Source: an uncultured Methanomicrobiales archaeon (GTDB lineage: Archaea > Halobacteriota > Methanomicrobia > Methanomicrobiales > Methanospirillaceae). From it: a stretch of 64,000 nucleotides of DNA. This document shows positions 1-7,599 of this stretch, piece after piece. Each line of letters opens with the position of its first letter. Position 1 is the first letter of the stretch. The notes under the pieces are model-generated. The model did no database searches. It was not told the DNA's origin and saw nothing but the letters and a program-made list of their open reading frames with translations. The stretch is taken from assembly GCA_903832665.1 (NCBI GenBank), contig CAILCG010000028.1, positions 1 through 64,000 on the forward strand, given 5' to 3'. Position numbers and translations under genes: made by a program.

Positions 1-258
1 GATGGTGTTGAACTTGTCCGACAGGCTGCCGACAACCTTTGCATCGGTATCCTGATAGACAATCTTCACCGTGTACCCTTCCTTGGTCTTTTCTACCGGG
101 TCGTGGTTCAGCCCGGCGGTCATATACGCTACACATGCAAATGGGTTGTCGGTGATAACCGACTGGACGATCGTGTTGAACGTCGCAACGTCTGCAATCG
201 GGTCCGCGAGTTCACGGACCGCACTCTTGGTTACATTGCTCTGTACGAAATCTGCCAT
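1..258 (-). CDS. MADF-family protein of unknown function (3' end outside window)
   Basis: Reading leftward from the ATG at 258, the frame is open for 86 codons to the window edge. The protein begins MADFVQSNVTKSAVRE and is clearly paralogous to the complete gene at 36804-37307: by hand alignment about 47 of the first 78 residues are identical, including the blocks PIADV, NPF, PVEK, GYT and IVYQD. No signal peptide or membrane segment is visible. I do not recognise the family. The paralogue's length suggests that roughly half of this gene lies outside the window. It has the same orientation as the small-gene cluster at 3960-6326, but Fic, SDH protease and restriction genes lie between them, so common membership of one system is inference from the second locus. 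Confidence 0.75.
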   Translation of the reverse strand, partial: MADFVQSNVTKSAVRELADPIADVATFNTIVQSVITDNPFACVAYMTAGLNHDPVEKTKEGYTVKIVYQDTDAKVVGSLSDKFNTI

Positions 259-310
259 AAGTTTTCTCTGGCTCCCGCCCTTGGGCTAAAATAGTACTCT
301 GTAGGACGGG

Positions 311-327
311 GAATTTAGGTTTTTATG
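311..327 (-). promoter_or_regulatory. Possible TATA box of the MADF gene
   Basis: On the minus strand an AT-rich stretch reading TAAAAACCTAAAT lies about 55-65 bases upstream of the start codon at 258. It would place transcription start near 285-290 and leave a leader with the purine-rich GGGAG ribosome site. The spacing fits an archaeal promoter; nothing else supports it. Confidence 0.35.
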
Positions 328-460
328 AAGGGAGGAGGGGAGGAAACAAGAAGTGATCTGTACACCAAATGAACAGCAAATATAGGAGATTCAAATATTC
401 AGGAATATAATAGTAAAATCAGCGCATTTTCTGAATATCAAATACCGAAGAGACCGTGAT

Positions 461-844
461 ATGGAAAATCTCACTATCGATAAAATAATAGAAATTCAGG
501 TCCGGGCGATCAGGATGAGCACCCGCCCCGAGGATTTAGGATTCGGGGGACAGATACGTGACTGGGGCACTCTTGAATATATTGTCTATGAAGGAAACCG
601 GAAATCCGACACTATCCGCAAAGCATCTTGGTATTTATACAAAATTGCGACAGAACACCCCTTTTTTCAGGGAAATAAAAGAACTGCTTTGTTAACAGCG
701 CTGGTTATTTTAAAATTAGATCCACGGGCCTATCGGATAAACTGTAATAATGAGGAAGTTGCGGCATTTATTGAAAAAGTTGGAAGGTATGAAAGTACGC
801 TCGACGAAGTCGAACAATGGATCAGAGAAAAAATAAATTTGTGA
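461..844 (+). CDS. Fic/Doc family protein (Doc-like toxin)
   Basis: The 127-residue protein carries the Fic core HPFFQGNKRTA at about residues 64-74, matching HPFx(D/N/Q)GNKRTA. The His is the catalytic base and the GNKR loop binds the nucleotide phosphates. The size and the absence of extra domains match the small Doc subgroup, whose best-known member phosphorylates EF-Tu; other Fic proteins transfer AMP. In this copy the acidic residue usual before G is Gln, as in some family members, so the exact reaction cannot be predicted. No short antitoxin gene precedes it: the 200 bases upstream are AT-rich and hold no convincing open frame. It converges on the gene at 846-1136 with only one base between them. 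Confidence 0.8.
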   Translation: MENLTIDKIIEIQVRAIRMSTRPEDLGFGGQIRDWGTLEYIVYEGNRKSDTIRKASWYLYKIATEHPFFQGNKRTALLTALVILKLDPRAYRINCNNEEVAAFIEKVGRYESTLDEVEQWIREKINL

Positions 845-845
845 A

Positions 846-1136
846 TTAATGCCTGCTTAAGATATCAAGAGCCTGGCTGTATCGGCTCATTGAGTCTTCG
901 AGGGCATGTAACTCGACAGGAGATAGTGCTCCGCCGATGTTTTCGGGCATGCTTATGCATTCCTTCGGGACAGAATAAATCTCACTCATCCCTACGAGAG
1001 TAGATTTCCCCCATGCGATATGGGGAATAGCCGACACGTTACAAATTAAATTCCCTGACACCTGTTGCCGGTAGGGACCAACCGATTTTAACATCTCTTG
1101 TTCATTATCGGTAGTGTCGAATCTCGAGTACTGCAT
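846..1136 (-). CDS. Unknown 96-residue protein, downstream partner of the SDH protease
   Basis: I do not recognise this protein. It is soluble, without membrane segments or a signal peptide, and its central region is mixed and moderately hydrophobic. It starts 14 bases after the stop of the SDH protease gene on the same strand, so the two are almost certainly co-transcribed and may act together. It could be a substrate, adaptor or inhibitor of the protease, but that rests only on gene order. The 3' end nearly touches the convergent Fic gene. Confidence 0.6.
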   Translation of the reverse strand: MQYSRFDTTDNEQEMLKSVGPYRQQVSGNLICNVSAIPHIAWGKSTLVGMSEIYSVPKECISMPENIGGALSPVELHALEDSMSRYSQALDILSRH

Positions 1137-1150
1137 CTTACAACCCTCCC

Positions 1151-2266
1151 TTATGTTTGATTGATTGTTCTCCAGCTACTTGAAATTGGCGCTACATTGA
1201 TATTAATGTTCATATCAGGCATCCGGATTGCCGTTATTTTCAATTTTGTTTTGAACTCGCTTCTCATCCGGTTACTCTCAACTGCGGCCTGATACAGTTC
1301 AGATTCGACAGGGTTAACTATCGTGACTTTTACCCATTGCATGATCTGCTGGAATACCTGGTTGGCCATTTCCGGAGGAAGATTTGCCGGCATTTCAATA
1401 TGCGGAATGGAGCAGATCTGCTGGCTGAGAACCGGATCGGTCATCACAACTTCCAGCGGATTGAAAGGAGCGTCACATTTCATATCTTTCTGCATATCTT
1501 CCCATACATTCCACATGAGATCTTCAAGGTTATCCGGGGGAGTCTCAATGATAGGAAGTCCAATAGATTTAGCCTCGCTTCTTCCCACAGGATAACCGTG
1601 ATGGTAGAAGGATTTGTTGAGTGAATCAGAAATTGCCTTCACTTTGTTCTGATCGGTCATATGCAGGCTGAGTAATTTCTGGCCGAGTGATGAGGCAAGA
1701 TTTGAACTTCGTTTCGCAATCCCTATAGGGATGGCTCCGACCTCCTTGCATACCAGTTCGAATGCCCGCTCTTTTTGTTCCTGATCGGTTATTCCCACAT
1801 CTTTGCATACGAAATCAATGAAATGCGACAGGTCTTCAGCCCCGAAGTTGATCTGTTCCTGCATCCCGGGTTTTCCCGGGATATTTCGTTGGCCGGAAAG
1901 TTGCGGATCTACCGGGCCAAGGTTTGAGAACGGGTGCATAACTATGTCGTCAGCCCCAAGAGCGACCAGCGTTGCAGCACTGTATGCCTGATAGGGGAGT
2001 AACACACCGACTTTTTTAAATCGCTCCCGCAACAGACTGATGATTCGCCAGGATACAACAGGATCGCCACCGTTGCTGACGAGTAAAAGATCCACTTCTG
2101 TTTTTTCTTTCGGGATATTTATGATCTGTTTACAAAATTCCGGGATAACATCAGCAGCCATGTTACCAGACGCATTCAGTCGGGAACTGGTGATGTAGGT
2201 AATAAGCGGTCTTCCGCGTACTTCCTCAATTTTATTGTATAATTTGACCCGGTCCTCATAAGTCAT
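1151..2266 (-). CDS. SDH-type (ClpP-fold) serine proteinase
   Basis: The 371-residue protein belongs to the serine dehydrogenase proteinase family (SDH_sah), a ClpP/crotonase-fold group. The diagnostic run is an LLLVSNGGD segment (oxyanion-hole glycines), then about 35 residues later PYQAYSAATLVALGAD, with the expected nucleophile Ser in YSAATL, followed by the GPVDPQL segment shared with ClpP-class peptidases. Family members are soluble or membrane-associated peptidases of poorly known substrate. No N-terminal membrane segment is seen here. The start ATG at 2266 is followed directly by a good helical segment. It is divergent from the restriction gene at 2367, with a roughly 100-base AT-rich shared promoter region, and it lies first in a two-gene unit with the 96-residue protein. 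Confidence 0.8.
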   Translation of the reverse strand: MTYEDRVKLYNKIEEVRGRPLITYITSSRLNASGNMAADVIPEFCKQIINIPKEKTEVDLLLVSNGGDPVVSWRIISLLRERFKKVGVLLPYQAYSAATLVALGADDIVMHPFSNLGPVDPQLSGQRNIPGKPGMQEQINFGAEDLSHFIDFVCKDVGITDQEQKERAFELVCKEVGAIPIGIAKRSSNLASSLGQKLLSLHMTDQNKVKAISDSLNKSFYHHGYPVGRSEAKSIGLPIIETPPDNLEDLMWNVWEDMQKDMKCDAPFNPLEVVMTDPVLSQQICSIPHIEMPANLPPEMANQVFQQIMQWVKVTIVNPVESELYQAAVESNRMRSEFKTKLKITAIRMPDMNININVAPISSSWRTINQT

Positions 2267-2366
2267 AGTGTAACGCTGACCTTTTTAAGCATATTAAAGT
2301 ATTGAAAAACAACTGATTAAGATAATTCAACACCTTTAACGCCTCTGAGAAAAAATATCACTACAA

Positions 2367-3968
2367 ATGCCAGCCCCGGACCCGATTCTCTCCCTTATCG
2401 AACGCTTTGAATTTCATCGCCAGGCATACGTTCTGGGAAACTACAACGAGACGCAACTCCGTCGTGAATTTGTCGATAAGTTTTTCTCTGCGCTCGGCTG
2501 GGACGTGGATAACAACAAGGGATTTTCCGAGAAATACAAGGAAGTCATGCACGAGGAACCGGTGCGGATCCGGGGCACGACTCTCTTTTTCGATTACACG
2601 TTCCGGATAGGGGGCGCCCGGAAGTTCTTAGTCGAGACCAAGAAACCGTTTGTGCGGATCAAGGATGCTAATGAGGCAGCCCTGCAAATACGGCGGTATG
2701 CATGGAATCAGAAACTGCCGCTCTCAATCCTCACGAATTTTGAAGAATTCGCCATCTATGACTGCCGGATAAAACCGGAGAATGGTGATGCCGCATCCAA
2801 GGCGCGGATCGAGTACTTCACGTACAAAGAATATTCCCAAAAATGGGACTGGCTCGTTTCCATCATCTCCCCGGAAAGCATCCAACTGGGATCGTTTGAC
2901 AAGTATGCCGAAACAACGAAAGGCAAGCGGGGAACGGCAAGTGTCGATGACGATATTCTTGCAGAGATTGAGCAATGGCGTGACGCTCTTGCGAAAAATA
3001 TCGCCCTGCGCAATCCATCCCTGACGGTCGAAGAACTGAACAGCATCGTGCAGCGGACCATCGATCGCATTCTCTTTCTCCGTATCTGCGAAGATCGCGG
3101 TATCGAGGAGTATGAGACACTCCACAAACTTCTGGAGGGCGAACAGGTCTATGGGAGGCTCTGCCAGCTCTTCCGCAATGCTGATGACAAATACAACTCC
3201 GGGCTCTTCCACTTCCAGCAGGAGCCGGACTGGGACGAATCCCCGGATACACTCTCACTCACCGTCGCGATGGATGACAAGGTCCTGAAAGGGATCATAA
3301 AACGCCTTTACTTCCCCGACAGCCAGTATGAGTTTTCCCTTATCCCTCCGGCTATTCTCGGGCACGTGTACGAGCAGTTCCTCGGCAAAGTGATACGACT
3401 TACGGACGAGCACCAGGCAAAGGTCGAGTTCAAGCCCGAAGTGAAGAAAGCCGGTGGGGTTTTCTACACGCCGCAGTACATTGTCGAATACATCGTGAAA
3501 CATACGGTCGGCGAACTCGTGAAGGACAAGACGCCCCGTGAAGTGTCGAAGCTTCGCATCCTCGATCCCGCATGCGGCTCCGGCTCGTTCCTGATCGGTG
3601 CCTACCAGTTCCTCCTTGACTGGCACCGCGACTGGTATATCGCAAACCTTGTGCCGGTCTTCAAGGAGAAGAACTCGGTGACTGACCCGGCCGTGCTGGC
3701 GCTGCTTCCGGAGCCGGCCCCGAGAAAGAAGAAACCTGCGGCTACGATTGATCTCCCGATTTACAATCCCGGTAGTGGTAAGGAGGTCCGGCTATTCGGG
3801 CAATTGCCTCACGCAGCAATCCATCCACGAGTCACCACCCACGCCCTGGCTTCCGTCCGGACTCAGGAAGAAATAATGGTTAGCCATGCCCGTCGCCTTC
3901 TTCGGGGGCAGGGCTTTCCGGATTTACCGCTAGCAACTGTTTGGCTTTGTTTTCAACCGTTATCGTAA
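2367..3968 (+). pseudogene. Truncated restriction-modification methylase/nuclease (Eco57I/type IIG-like)
   Basis: The first ~470 residues look like the N-terminal half of a fused restriction-modification enzyme. A nuclease-like domain spans about residues 1-150, with the PD-(D/E)XK-type pair D-Y-T-F and V-E-T-K-K near residues 75-95. A helical linker follows, then the start of an N6-adenine methylase with the target entry GGVFYTPQYIV and AdoMet motif I, DPACGSGSF, near residue 400. The catalytic NPPY motif, the rest of the methylase and any specificity domain are missing. From about 3775 onward the frame reads a run of residues unlike the family and ends at 3968, where it meets the 3' end of the opposing small-gene cluster. 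Full-length relatives have about 1000 residues. The gene was probably cut when locus A DNA arrived. Confidence 0.75.
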
Positions 3969-4118
3969 ATTTGTGATGTTTTTCCGCTCTACGAGGATCT
4001 GGAAGATTGCATCACCGTGTTTATTGACCAGGGCTTCGATCACGTTCGAGATCAGGTAGAGCGGGATGCCTCCCCTCTTGTCAGTCGTGACTGCCGGATT
4101 CGTGTCTTCATCCGGCAT
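3960..4118 (-). CDS. Small protein, last gene of the locus A cluster
   Basis: A 52-residue protein starting MPDEDTNPAV. Its ATG at 4118 overlaps the end of the preceding gene by 11 bases, typical of translational coupling in this cluster. The C-terminal half is a probable amphipathic helix (IEALVNKHGDAIFQILVERK). I do not recognise it. Its stop overlaps the last bases of the truncated restriction gene on the other strand. It lies at the end of a compact run of genes, so it could be a genuine small subunit or a remnant. Confidence 0.45.
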   Translation of the reverse strand: MPDEDTNPAVTTDKRGGIPLYLISNVIEALVNKHGDAIFQILVERKNITNLR

Positions 4119-4479
4119 AGGCTGCCACCTCCTGGAGAGAATCTGGCAGCACCTCGTAACAATGGATTGAACCGTTCGGTGACACGACCCAGATCTCGCA
4201 GCGCAGGAACACATTGCCCGGATATTTTGTCAGGAACGAACGGAACTGGCAGCACTCGAACCTGCAGAACGATTCAACGTACGGCACGCTCACCGCACCG
4301 TGAGCGATCCGCAATTTCACGCAGAGCGCCTCATAGTTCCCCCGCAATCCTACAAGGTGGAGCGGGATGTAGCGTGTGAGGAATCGGCTGTTCTCCGGCA
4401 GGACCGGCTCAAAGCCCCGGGAGATGAGCAGTTCAGTAGCCCGCTCCTTCGAGGCGTTGAATGATGTCTGTGCGATCAT
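4108..4479 (-). CDS. Locus A paralogue 3: possible degenerate PD-(D/E)XK-fold protein
   Basis: A 123-residue protein, the third of three tandem relatives (also 4476-4892 and 4889-5272). The shared plan is an N-terminal helix (ERATELLISRGFEPV), two or three beta strands (LHLVGLRG, ALCVKLRIAHG), a helix, a strand EIWVVSPNGSIHCYEV, and a final helix start DSLQEV. This order resembles restriction-endonuclease-like folds such as resolvases. The positions expected to hold the catalytic Asp and the E-x-K pair read LHLVG and VKLRI, so the active site appears to be lost. It overlaps its upstream neighbour by four bases. Inference: a non-catalytic structural or DNA-binding relative. A profile search would be needed to establish the fold. 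Confidence 0.6.
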   Translation of the reverse strand: MIAQTSFNASKERATELLISRGFEPVLPENSRFLTRYIPLHLVGLRGNYEALCVKLRIAHGAVSVPYVESFCRFECCQFRSFLTKYPGNVFLRCEIWVVSPNGSIHCYEVLPDSLQEVAAYAG

Positions 4480-4892
4480 GCCTTACCTCCGTTCTGCCCG
4501 GTCTTTTCGTCTGGAATAAGAATTTCCCGGATGCCGTCCCGGGTGATCTCGAACTGCTGGAACCGGTCCGAAGGAATCGAGATCCAGATCTCGAACCGGG
4601 AGCATTTCACTCCCTGCGGTACCTGGTCAAAGAATTTCTTCATGCGCCCTGTCTCGTTATGGCAGAAGACCGCTGCTTCGTCCAGGGACTGCATCGCGTG
4701 AAGGGAAATTTTCAGTTTCACCATCACGGCATCGATGGTCCCGTCTTCCAGTTCCTTGCGGGCTGACAGGTTGAAGAGGATATACCGGGGATTCCGGAAA
4801 CAGTTGCTCACAATCACGGGCTTATATCCGAGCTTCAGTAAGATGGTGCCGGCCTGTTGTTCCAGTATCCGCATCCGGTGGACAGCGGTCAT
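4476..4892 (-). CDS. Locus A paralogue 2: possible degenerate PD-(D/E)XK-fold protein
   Basis: A 138-residue protein of the same plan as its two neighbours: a first helix RMRILEQQAGTILLKLGYK, a strand pair around YILFNLSARK and VMVKLKISLH, a central helix with paired acidic and basic residues, then CSRFEIWISIPSDRFQQFEI and a final helix GIREI. The C-terminal match FEI...DGIREI parallels FEV...DSVREI in the next gene and YRV...WGIGNV in the locus B protein at 35754-36542. ATG/TGA overlaps of four bases on both sides show tight coupling. The function is not known, and no catalytic residues of a nuclease are visible. Confidence 0.6.
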   Translation of the reverse strand: MTAVHRMRILEQQAGTILLKLGYKPVIVSNCFRNPRYILFNLSARKELEDGTIDAVMVKLKISLHAMQSLDEAAVFCHNETGRMKKFFDQVPQGVKCSRFEIWISIPSDRFQQFEITRDGIREILIPDEKTGQNGGKA

Positions 4893-5272
4893 GCAACACC
4901 TCCGGCCTTCCGGGTGACCGGGGTATAGAGCGAGAGTTTGGGGATCTCCCGCACGCTGTCTTTGTGCACTTCAAAACACCGGAAACCGTAGCTCAGGGAA
5001 TAGCACCAGATCTTGGCATGGAGCGCCTGATGCTTGCGAAGCTGCGTGAGGCCCACGTAACATCTCTGTTCAACGGTTTGCACCGAGGAGGACTGGTGAA
5101 AGAGTTTCGTAATCCGGATGAACCGTGTCTCACCCGATGGCCGGGTTGCGACAAGGTGGGCCGGGGGAAGCCGCTTGTTGAATCCGACCGGCAGGACCCG
5201 GACCTTGTACCCGTGAAACTGGAGCAGTTCGCGGGCCCCGTCCTCGATCAGCCTGCTGCGACGGCTGGTCAT
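4889..5272 (-). CDS. Locus A paralogue 1: possible degenerate PD-(D/E)XK-fold protein
   Basis: A 127-residue protein, the first of the three paralogues. It begins MTSRRSRLIEDGARELLQFH, followed by YKVRVLPV, the strand pair AHLVATRP and TRFIRITK, a helix, and IWCYSLSYGFRCFEV ending in DSVREI. The segment TRFIRITK occupies the place of the E-x-K strand in PD-(D/E)XK nucleases, but the acidic residue is absent. The N-terminus is basic. It overlaps both flanking genes by four bases, which places it in one transcript running from about 6326 or 5637 down to 3960. Three tandem diverged copies suggest a hetero-oligomer; this is inference. Confidence 0.6.
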   Translation of the reverse strand: MTSRRSRLIEDGARELLQFHGYKVRVLPVGFNKRLPPAHLVATRPSGETRFIRITKLFHQSSSVQTVEQRCYVGLTQLRKHQALHAKIWCYSLSYGFRCFEVHKDSVREIPKLSLYTPVTRKAGGVA

Positions 5273-5637
5273 GAGGTCGCTCCTTTCTTTGACGGGGAAA
5301 TGATTTCGGGTTCCTTCACATCGGAAGGGACTTCAAAGAGGAGGCAGGATATATCCTCGTCAAGCGCAACCGCGATGAACCGGTCGCGGGGGAGCATGTA
5401 CCGGGTTTTTCCGACGCCGATAATAACGGCACGGCCCGATGGATTGAGATGTGCAATGCCAGATATCAGTGGCATTCCATTGGGGTCCGGTCCTTTTTTC
5501 AGAAGCGGGACCCGGTCGCCCACGAAGATGAGCATCCCCAGTTCTTCGGGGCATATGTAGTACGATTCGCCCCAGATCCGGACATGGACATACCCGTCAC
5601 CTCCGGTCATGACAATCCCGGCGGAGAAATGGCTCAT
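5269..5637 (-). CDS. Unknown beta-rich protein leading the locus A paralogues
   Basis: I chose the ATG at 5637 over the one at 5664 because GGAGGAGA lies about five bases upstream of it. The 122-residue product is rich in short hydrophobic strands (YVHVRIWGESYYICPEE, GMLIFVGDRVPLL, RAVIIGVGKTRYML, ISCLLFEV) and ends in a charged tail. I recognise no family; it could be a small barrel or a PilZ-like fold, but no defining motif is present. It overlaps the first paralogue by four bases, so it is translated with the locus A set. Locus B has no obvious counterpart. Confidence 0.55.
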   Translation of the reverse strand: MSHFSAGIVMTGGDGYVHVRIWGESYYICPEELGMLIFVGDRVPLLKKGPDPNGMPLISGIAHLNPSGRAVIIGVGKTRYMLPRDRFIAVALDEDISCLLFEVPSDVKEPEIISPSKKGATS

Positions 5638-5749
5638 GCTTCTCCTCCGGTCGTTTGTGTCCATTCAGTGAGGGATATAAAGTCAGAAACAAAATTATGT
5701 TTGGCAGTTTCACGGCATGACTGGGTAAGTTTCGCCTGTGAGCTGCCAA

Positions 5750-6046
5750 CTAACTGTGACTGCATGGTGCCTCCTCTTTTGTGACGATCTTCCAGCGACC
5801 GTGTTCAACCATTTTCTTGCCAATGCCATAGAAGCCGGACCGCTTCTCGTACGCATCCACGGCTTCCTGTGTGCCCCTCAGAGGTTCACGAACAATCCCG
5901 TTCTGCATTTTTTCACCAAATTTTGTGTTTTGTTCAACCACGTTCCCTGAATTTTGAAAATTTCTCTCTGCCGGGCCGGATAGAGCCATGGCTATTGTCC
6001 GGTCATGAACCGTTTTTTTCGAAACGCCAGGTGCCCTATCGGACAA
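5750..6046 (-). CDS. Unknown hydrophilic 98-residue protein
   Basis: The frame starts MSDRAPGVSKKTVHDR and has no membrane segment. A later Met at residue 20 (MALSGPAERN) is an alternative start. The composition is polar, with many Lys, Glu and Asn, and the end is Cys/His-poor (EEAPCSHS). I do not recognise it. It lies between the small tail-motif gene at 6084-6326 and the beta-rich gene at 5637, all on one strand with short gaps, so it is probably part of the same transcript. With no homologue visible in locus B, it is the weakest member of the cluster. Confidence 0.4.
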   Translation of the reverse strand: MSDRAPGVSKKTVHDRTIAMALSGPAERNFQNSGNVVEQNTKFGEKMQNGIVREPLRGTQEAVDAYEKRSGFYGIGKKMVEHGRWKIVTKEEAPCSHS

Positions 6047-6083
6047 ACGCCATGAAAGAAATCCGACAGCAGGTTATCTGATT

Positions 6084-6326
6084 CTACTGACGATCACCAA
6101 AATAGGTGAAGAGCGAAAAGATAGGGGCGTGGCTGCTCGTCAGTCTGCACCACTGGTCCTTGTTCATTGCACGCCGGGTTTCGGACGTGTAGTTGTTCTT
6201 CTGGACCGGGTATTTTTCCGGAGCCTCGGGTTCAGGCTGGCCGATCAAAACAAGGAATTTTGTTTTGACGGATTTTGCTGCCGCCTTTATCCGAGCGCTC
6301 GTCGTTTTGAAGAATTCCCAGAGCAT
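6084..6326 (-). CDS. Small protein with conserved HAPxFSLFTxF tail (locus A)
   Basis: An 80-residue protein beginning MLWEFFKTTSARIKAAAK, with a basic helix at the start, a variable Pro/Lys-rich middle and the C-terminus SSHAPIFSLFTYFGDRQ. The protein at 35328-35567 is the same length and ends SGHAPLFSLFTFFKNSQ; 11 of the last 17 residues are identical although the middles hardly align. A strongly conserved C-terminal tail on a variable body suggests a docking or sorting peptide. It heads the locus A cluster, as its relative heads locus B. No known family is recognised. Confidence 0.65.
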   Translation of the reverse strand: MLWEFFKTTSARIKAAAKSVKTKFLVLIGQPEPEAPEKYPVQKNNYTSETRRAMNKDQWCRLTSSHAPIFSLFTYFGDRQ

Positions 6327-6353
6327 TGTAAATATTTTATAAATGCGCGGTTG

Positions 6354-6364
6354 TTTATAGGGTT
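6354..6364 (-). promoter_or_regulatory. Probable TATA box of the locus A cluster
   Basis: The minus strand reads AACCCTATAAAC about 30 bases before the ATG at 6326, which would give a leader of only a few bases. A second AT-rich stretch (TTTATAAAATA, 6333-6345) is closer and would start inside the gene. Placement fits an archaeal promoter. Confidence 0.45.
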
Positions 6365-6663
6365 ATCTGAACCAGCGGGTTAGCTGGCTGCTTTTTGGCG
6401 TACAAAGTTAACTGATTTGCCCGTTTTTCCTGCAAAAAAAGTGGTGCGCGGCTGGATTTTTTAGAGAATGTGCACTCTCTCATTAATATTGTGGTTGGAA
6501 TATTTTGGAGGGGCGGGAGGTGCCGCAAAAAGGTGTGAGTTTTTTTTACGCTGGCAAACGTTGGGGGAAATTTAAAAATTTTATAGAAGAATTTGGGGAA
6601 AATTGTCTTATGACTCGAACGAGGGTCATGAATATTACTAAAAATCTTTTTGAGGATTGTTTT
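6365..6663. other. AT-rich intergenic stretch without a supported gene
   Basis: About 300 bases between the locus A promoter and the end of the transglutaminase-like gene. Open frames here are short, have no ribosome site and show no protein-like composition. Runs of T and A mark the junction between the GC-rich locus A DNA and the AT-rich cassette that follows. Confidence 0.5.
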
Positions 6664-7599
6664 TTAATTCGCTTCAATAACGAATGGTTTTTCATTCATG
6701 TATTTGCCCCATACTGTAAAATAATTCCCTAGACTGACTGGATCGTTCGTTGTTTCAAGGAAGCAGTACTTCCGTCCTTGGTAATTATAAAATGTTCCTG
6801 GACAATTATTCGAAGCAAAACCGACGGCCATATGATCTGAATATAACAATAAGATAGTATCAAGATCCAAAGCCTCCAGAATTGAAGCCATTAAAAATGA
6901 TGTGTCTTCACAATCCCCACGTTCATCAACGATAGTCTCAATTGCATATTTTGGATAATCTATATTGGAATTATAGTCTATGTCATATTGGTAAGTCATT
7001 GATTCCACAAAATCAATCGCAAGACAATATTTACAAGAATCTCCAGCACTCACCGAGGCATCGGCAATATCTTTTGCGATCGTTTGGATTACAGGATCAT
7101 GGGATGTGGCAAATTTCCCATCTGCCGATGTAGTTCTTTTCTGGGTTTTGTAGTACAAATATTTGTCTTCCGGGATACCGAACTGGGTAGTAAAAGGTTG
7201 ATTATTGTGTCTCCAATGGACCGTAATTTTGTAGGTTTCCCCTCCACCGGCAGGATGTTTATCCTCATTATCCCGGATGCCGTCTCCATCCGAATCAGCC
7301 TTATCATCACTGGTCCCTAATTTCAATTCCTGTTCATAGGTTAATCCGTCGCCATCCTTATCCAGTTTTAACCGTGAAGCTTGTTCAGCCTCAGATTTGA
7401 TCTGCTATTGTTGCAGGGTTTGTTGTTGTTGAGAGAACTGGGTATCCAGACGGCTTTGTTCCAGTTTGATTCTTTCAATTTCTTTTTGGTGCTGGTTTTG
7501 TTCGGCTTCGTAATTTTTATTGTAATTATAGATAACAAACGCGAATACGCATCCGATGATGAGCAAACAGAAAACCAAAATTACAATTATTTTTTTCAT
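6664..7599 (-). pseudogene. Membrane-anchored calcium-binding transglutaminase-like protein with in-frame amber codon
   Basis: The gene starts at 7599 with a signal-anchor (MKKIIVILVFCLLIIGCVFA) and a Gln/Glu-rich coiled coil. A TAG at 7405-7407 (codon 65) interrupts the frame, and the same frame continues without a break to 6664. After the TAG come Asp-rich calcium-loop repeats (DKDGDG, DSDGDGIRDNED) of thrombospondin type 3/EF-like form. A papain-like transglutaminase core follows, with Cys in ERGDCEDTS (residue ~230) and His in YSDHMAVGF (~256). The context QQ-TAG-Q suggests a former CAG Gln. Without readthrough only the 64-residue anchor is made; a start at the TTG at 7326 would give a soluble C-terminal part. 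It starts directly at the stop of the zinc-ribbon gene (7600). Confidence 0.7.

Noticed and set aside
3780-3960. An att-like or transposon end at the junction of the truncated restriction gene
   Set aside because: I looked for a copy of the tRNA-Leu 3' end, inverted ends or target duplications and found none.
6505-6732. Short plus-strand frame in the AT-rich gap
   Set aside because: Overlaps the end of the transglutaminase gene and has no supporting signal.
7405-7407. Pyrrolysine at the TAG
   Set aside because: Context points to Gln (QQ-TAG-Q), the same type of change is in hsdM at a Gln, TAG serves as normal stop in nearby genes, and no pyl genes are in the window.
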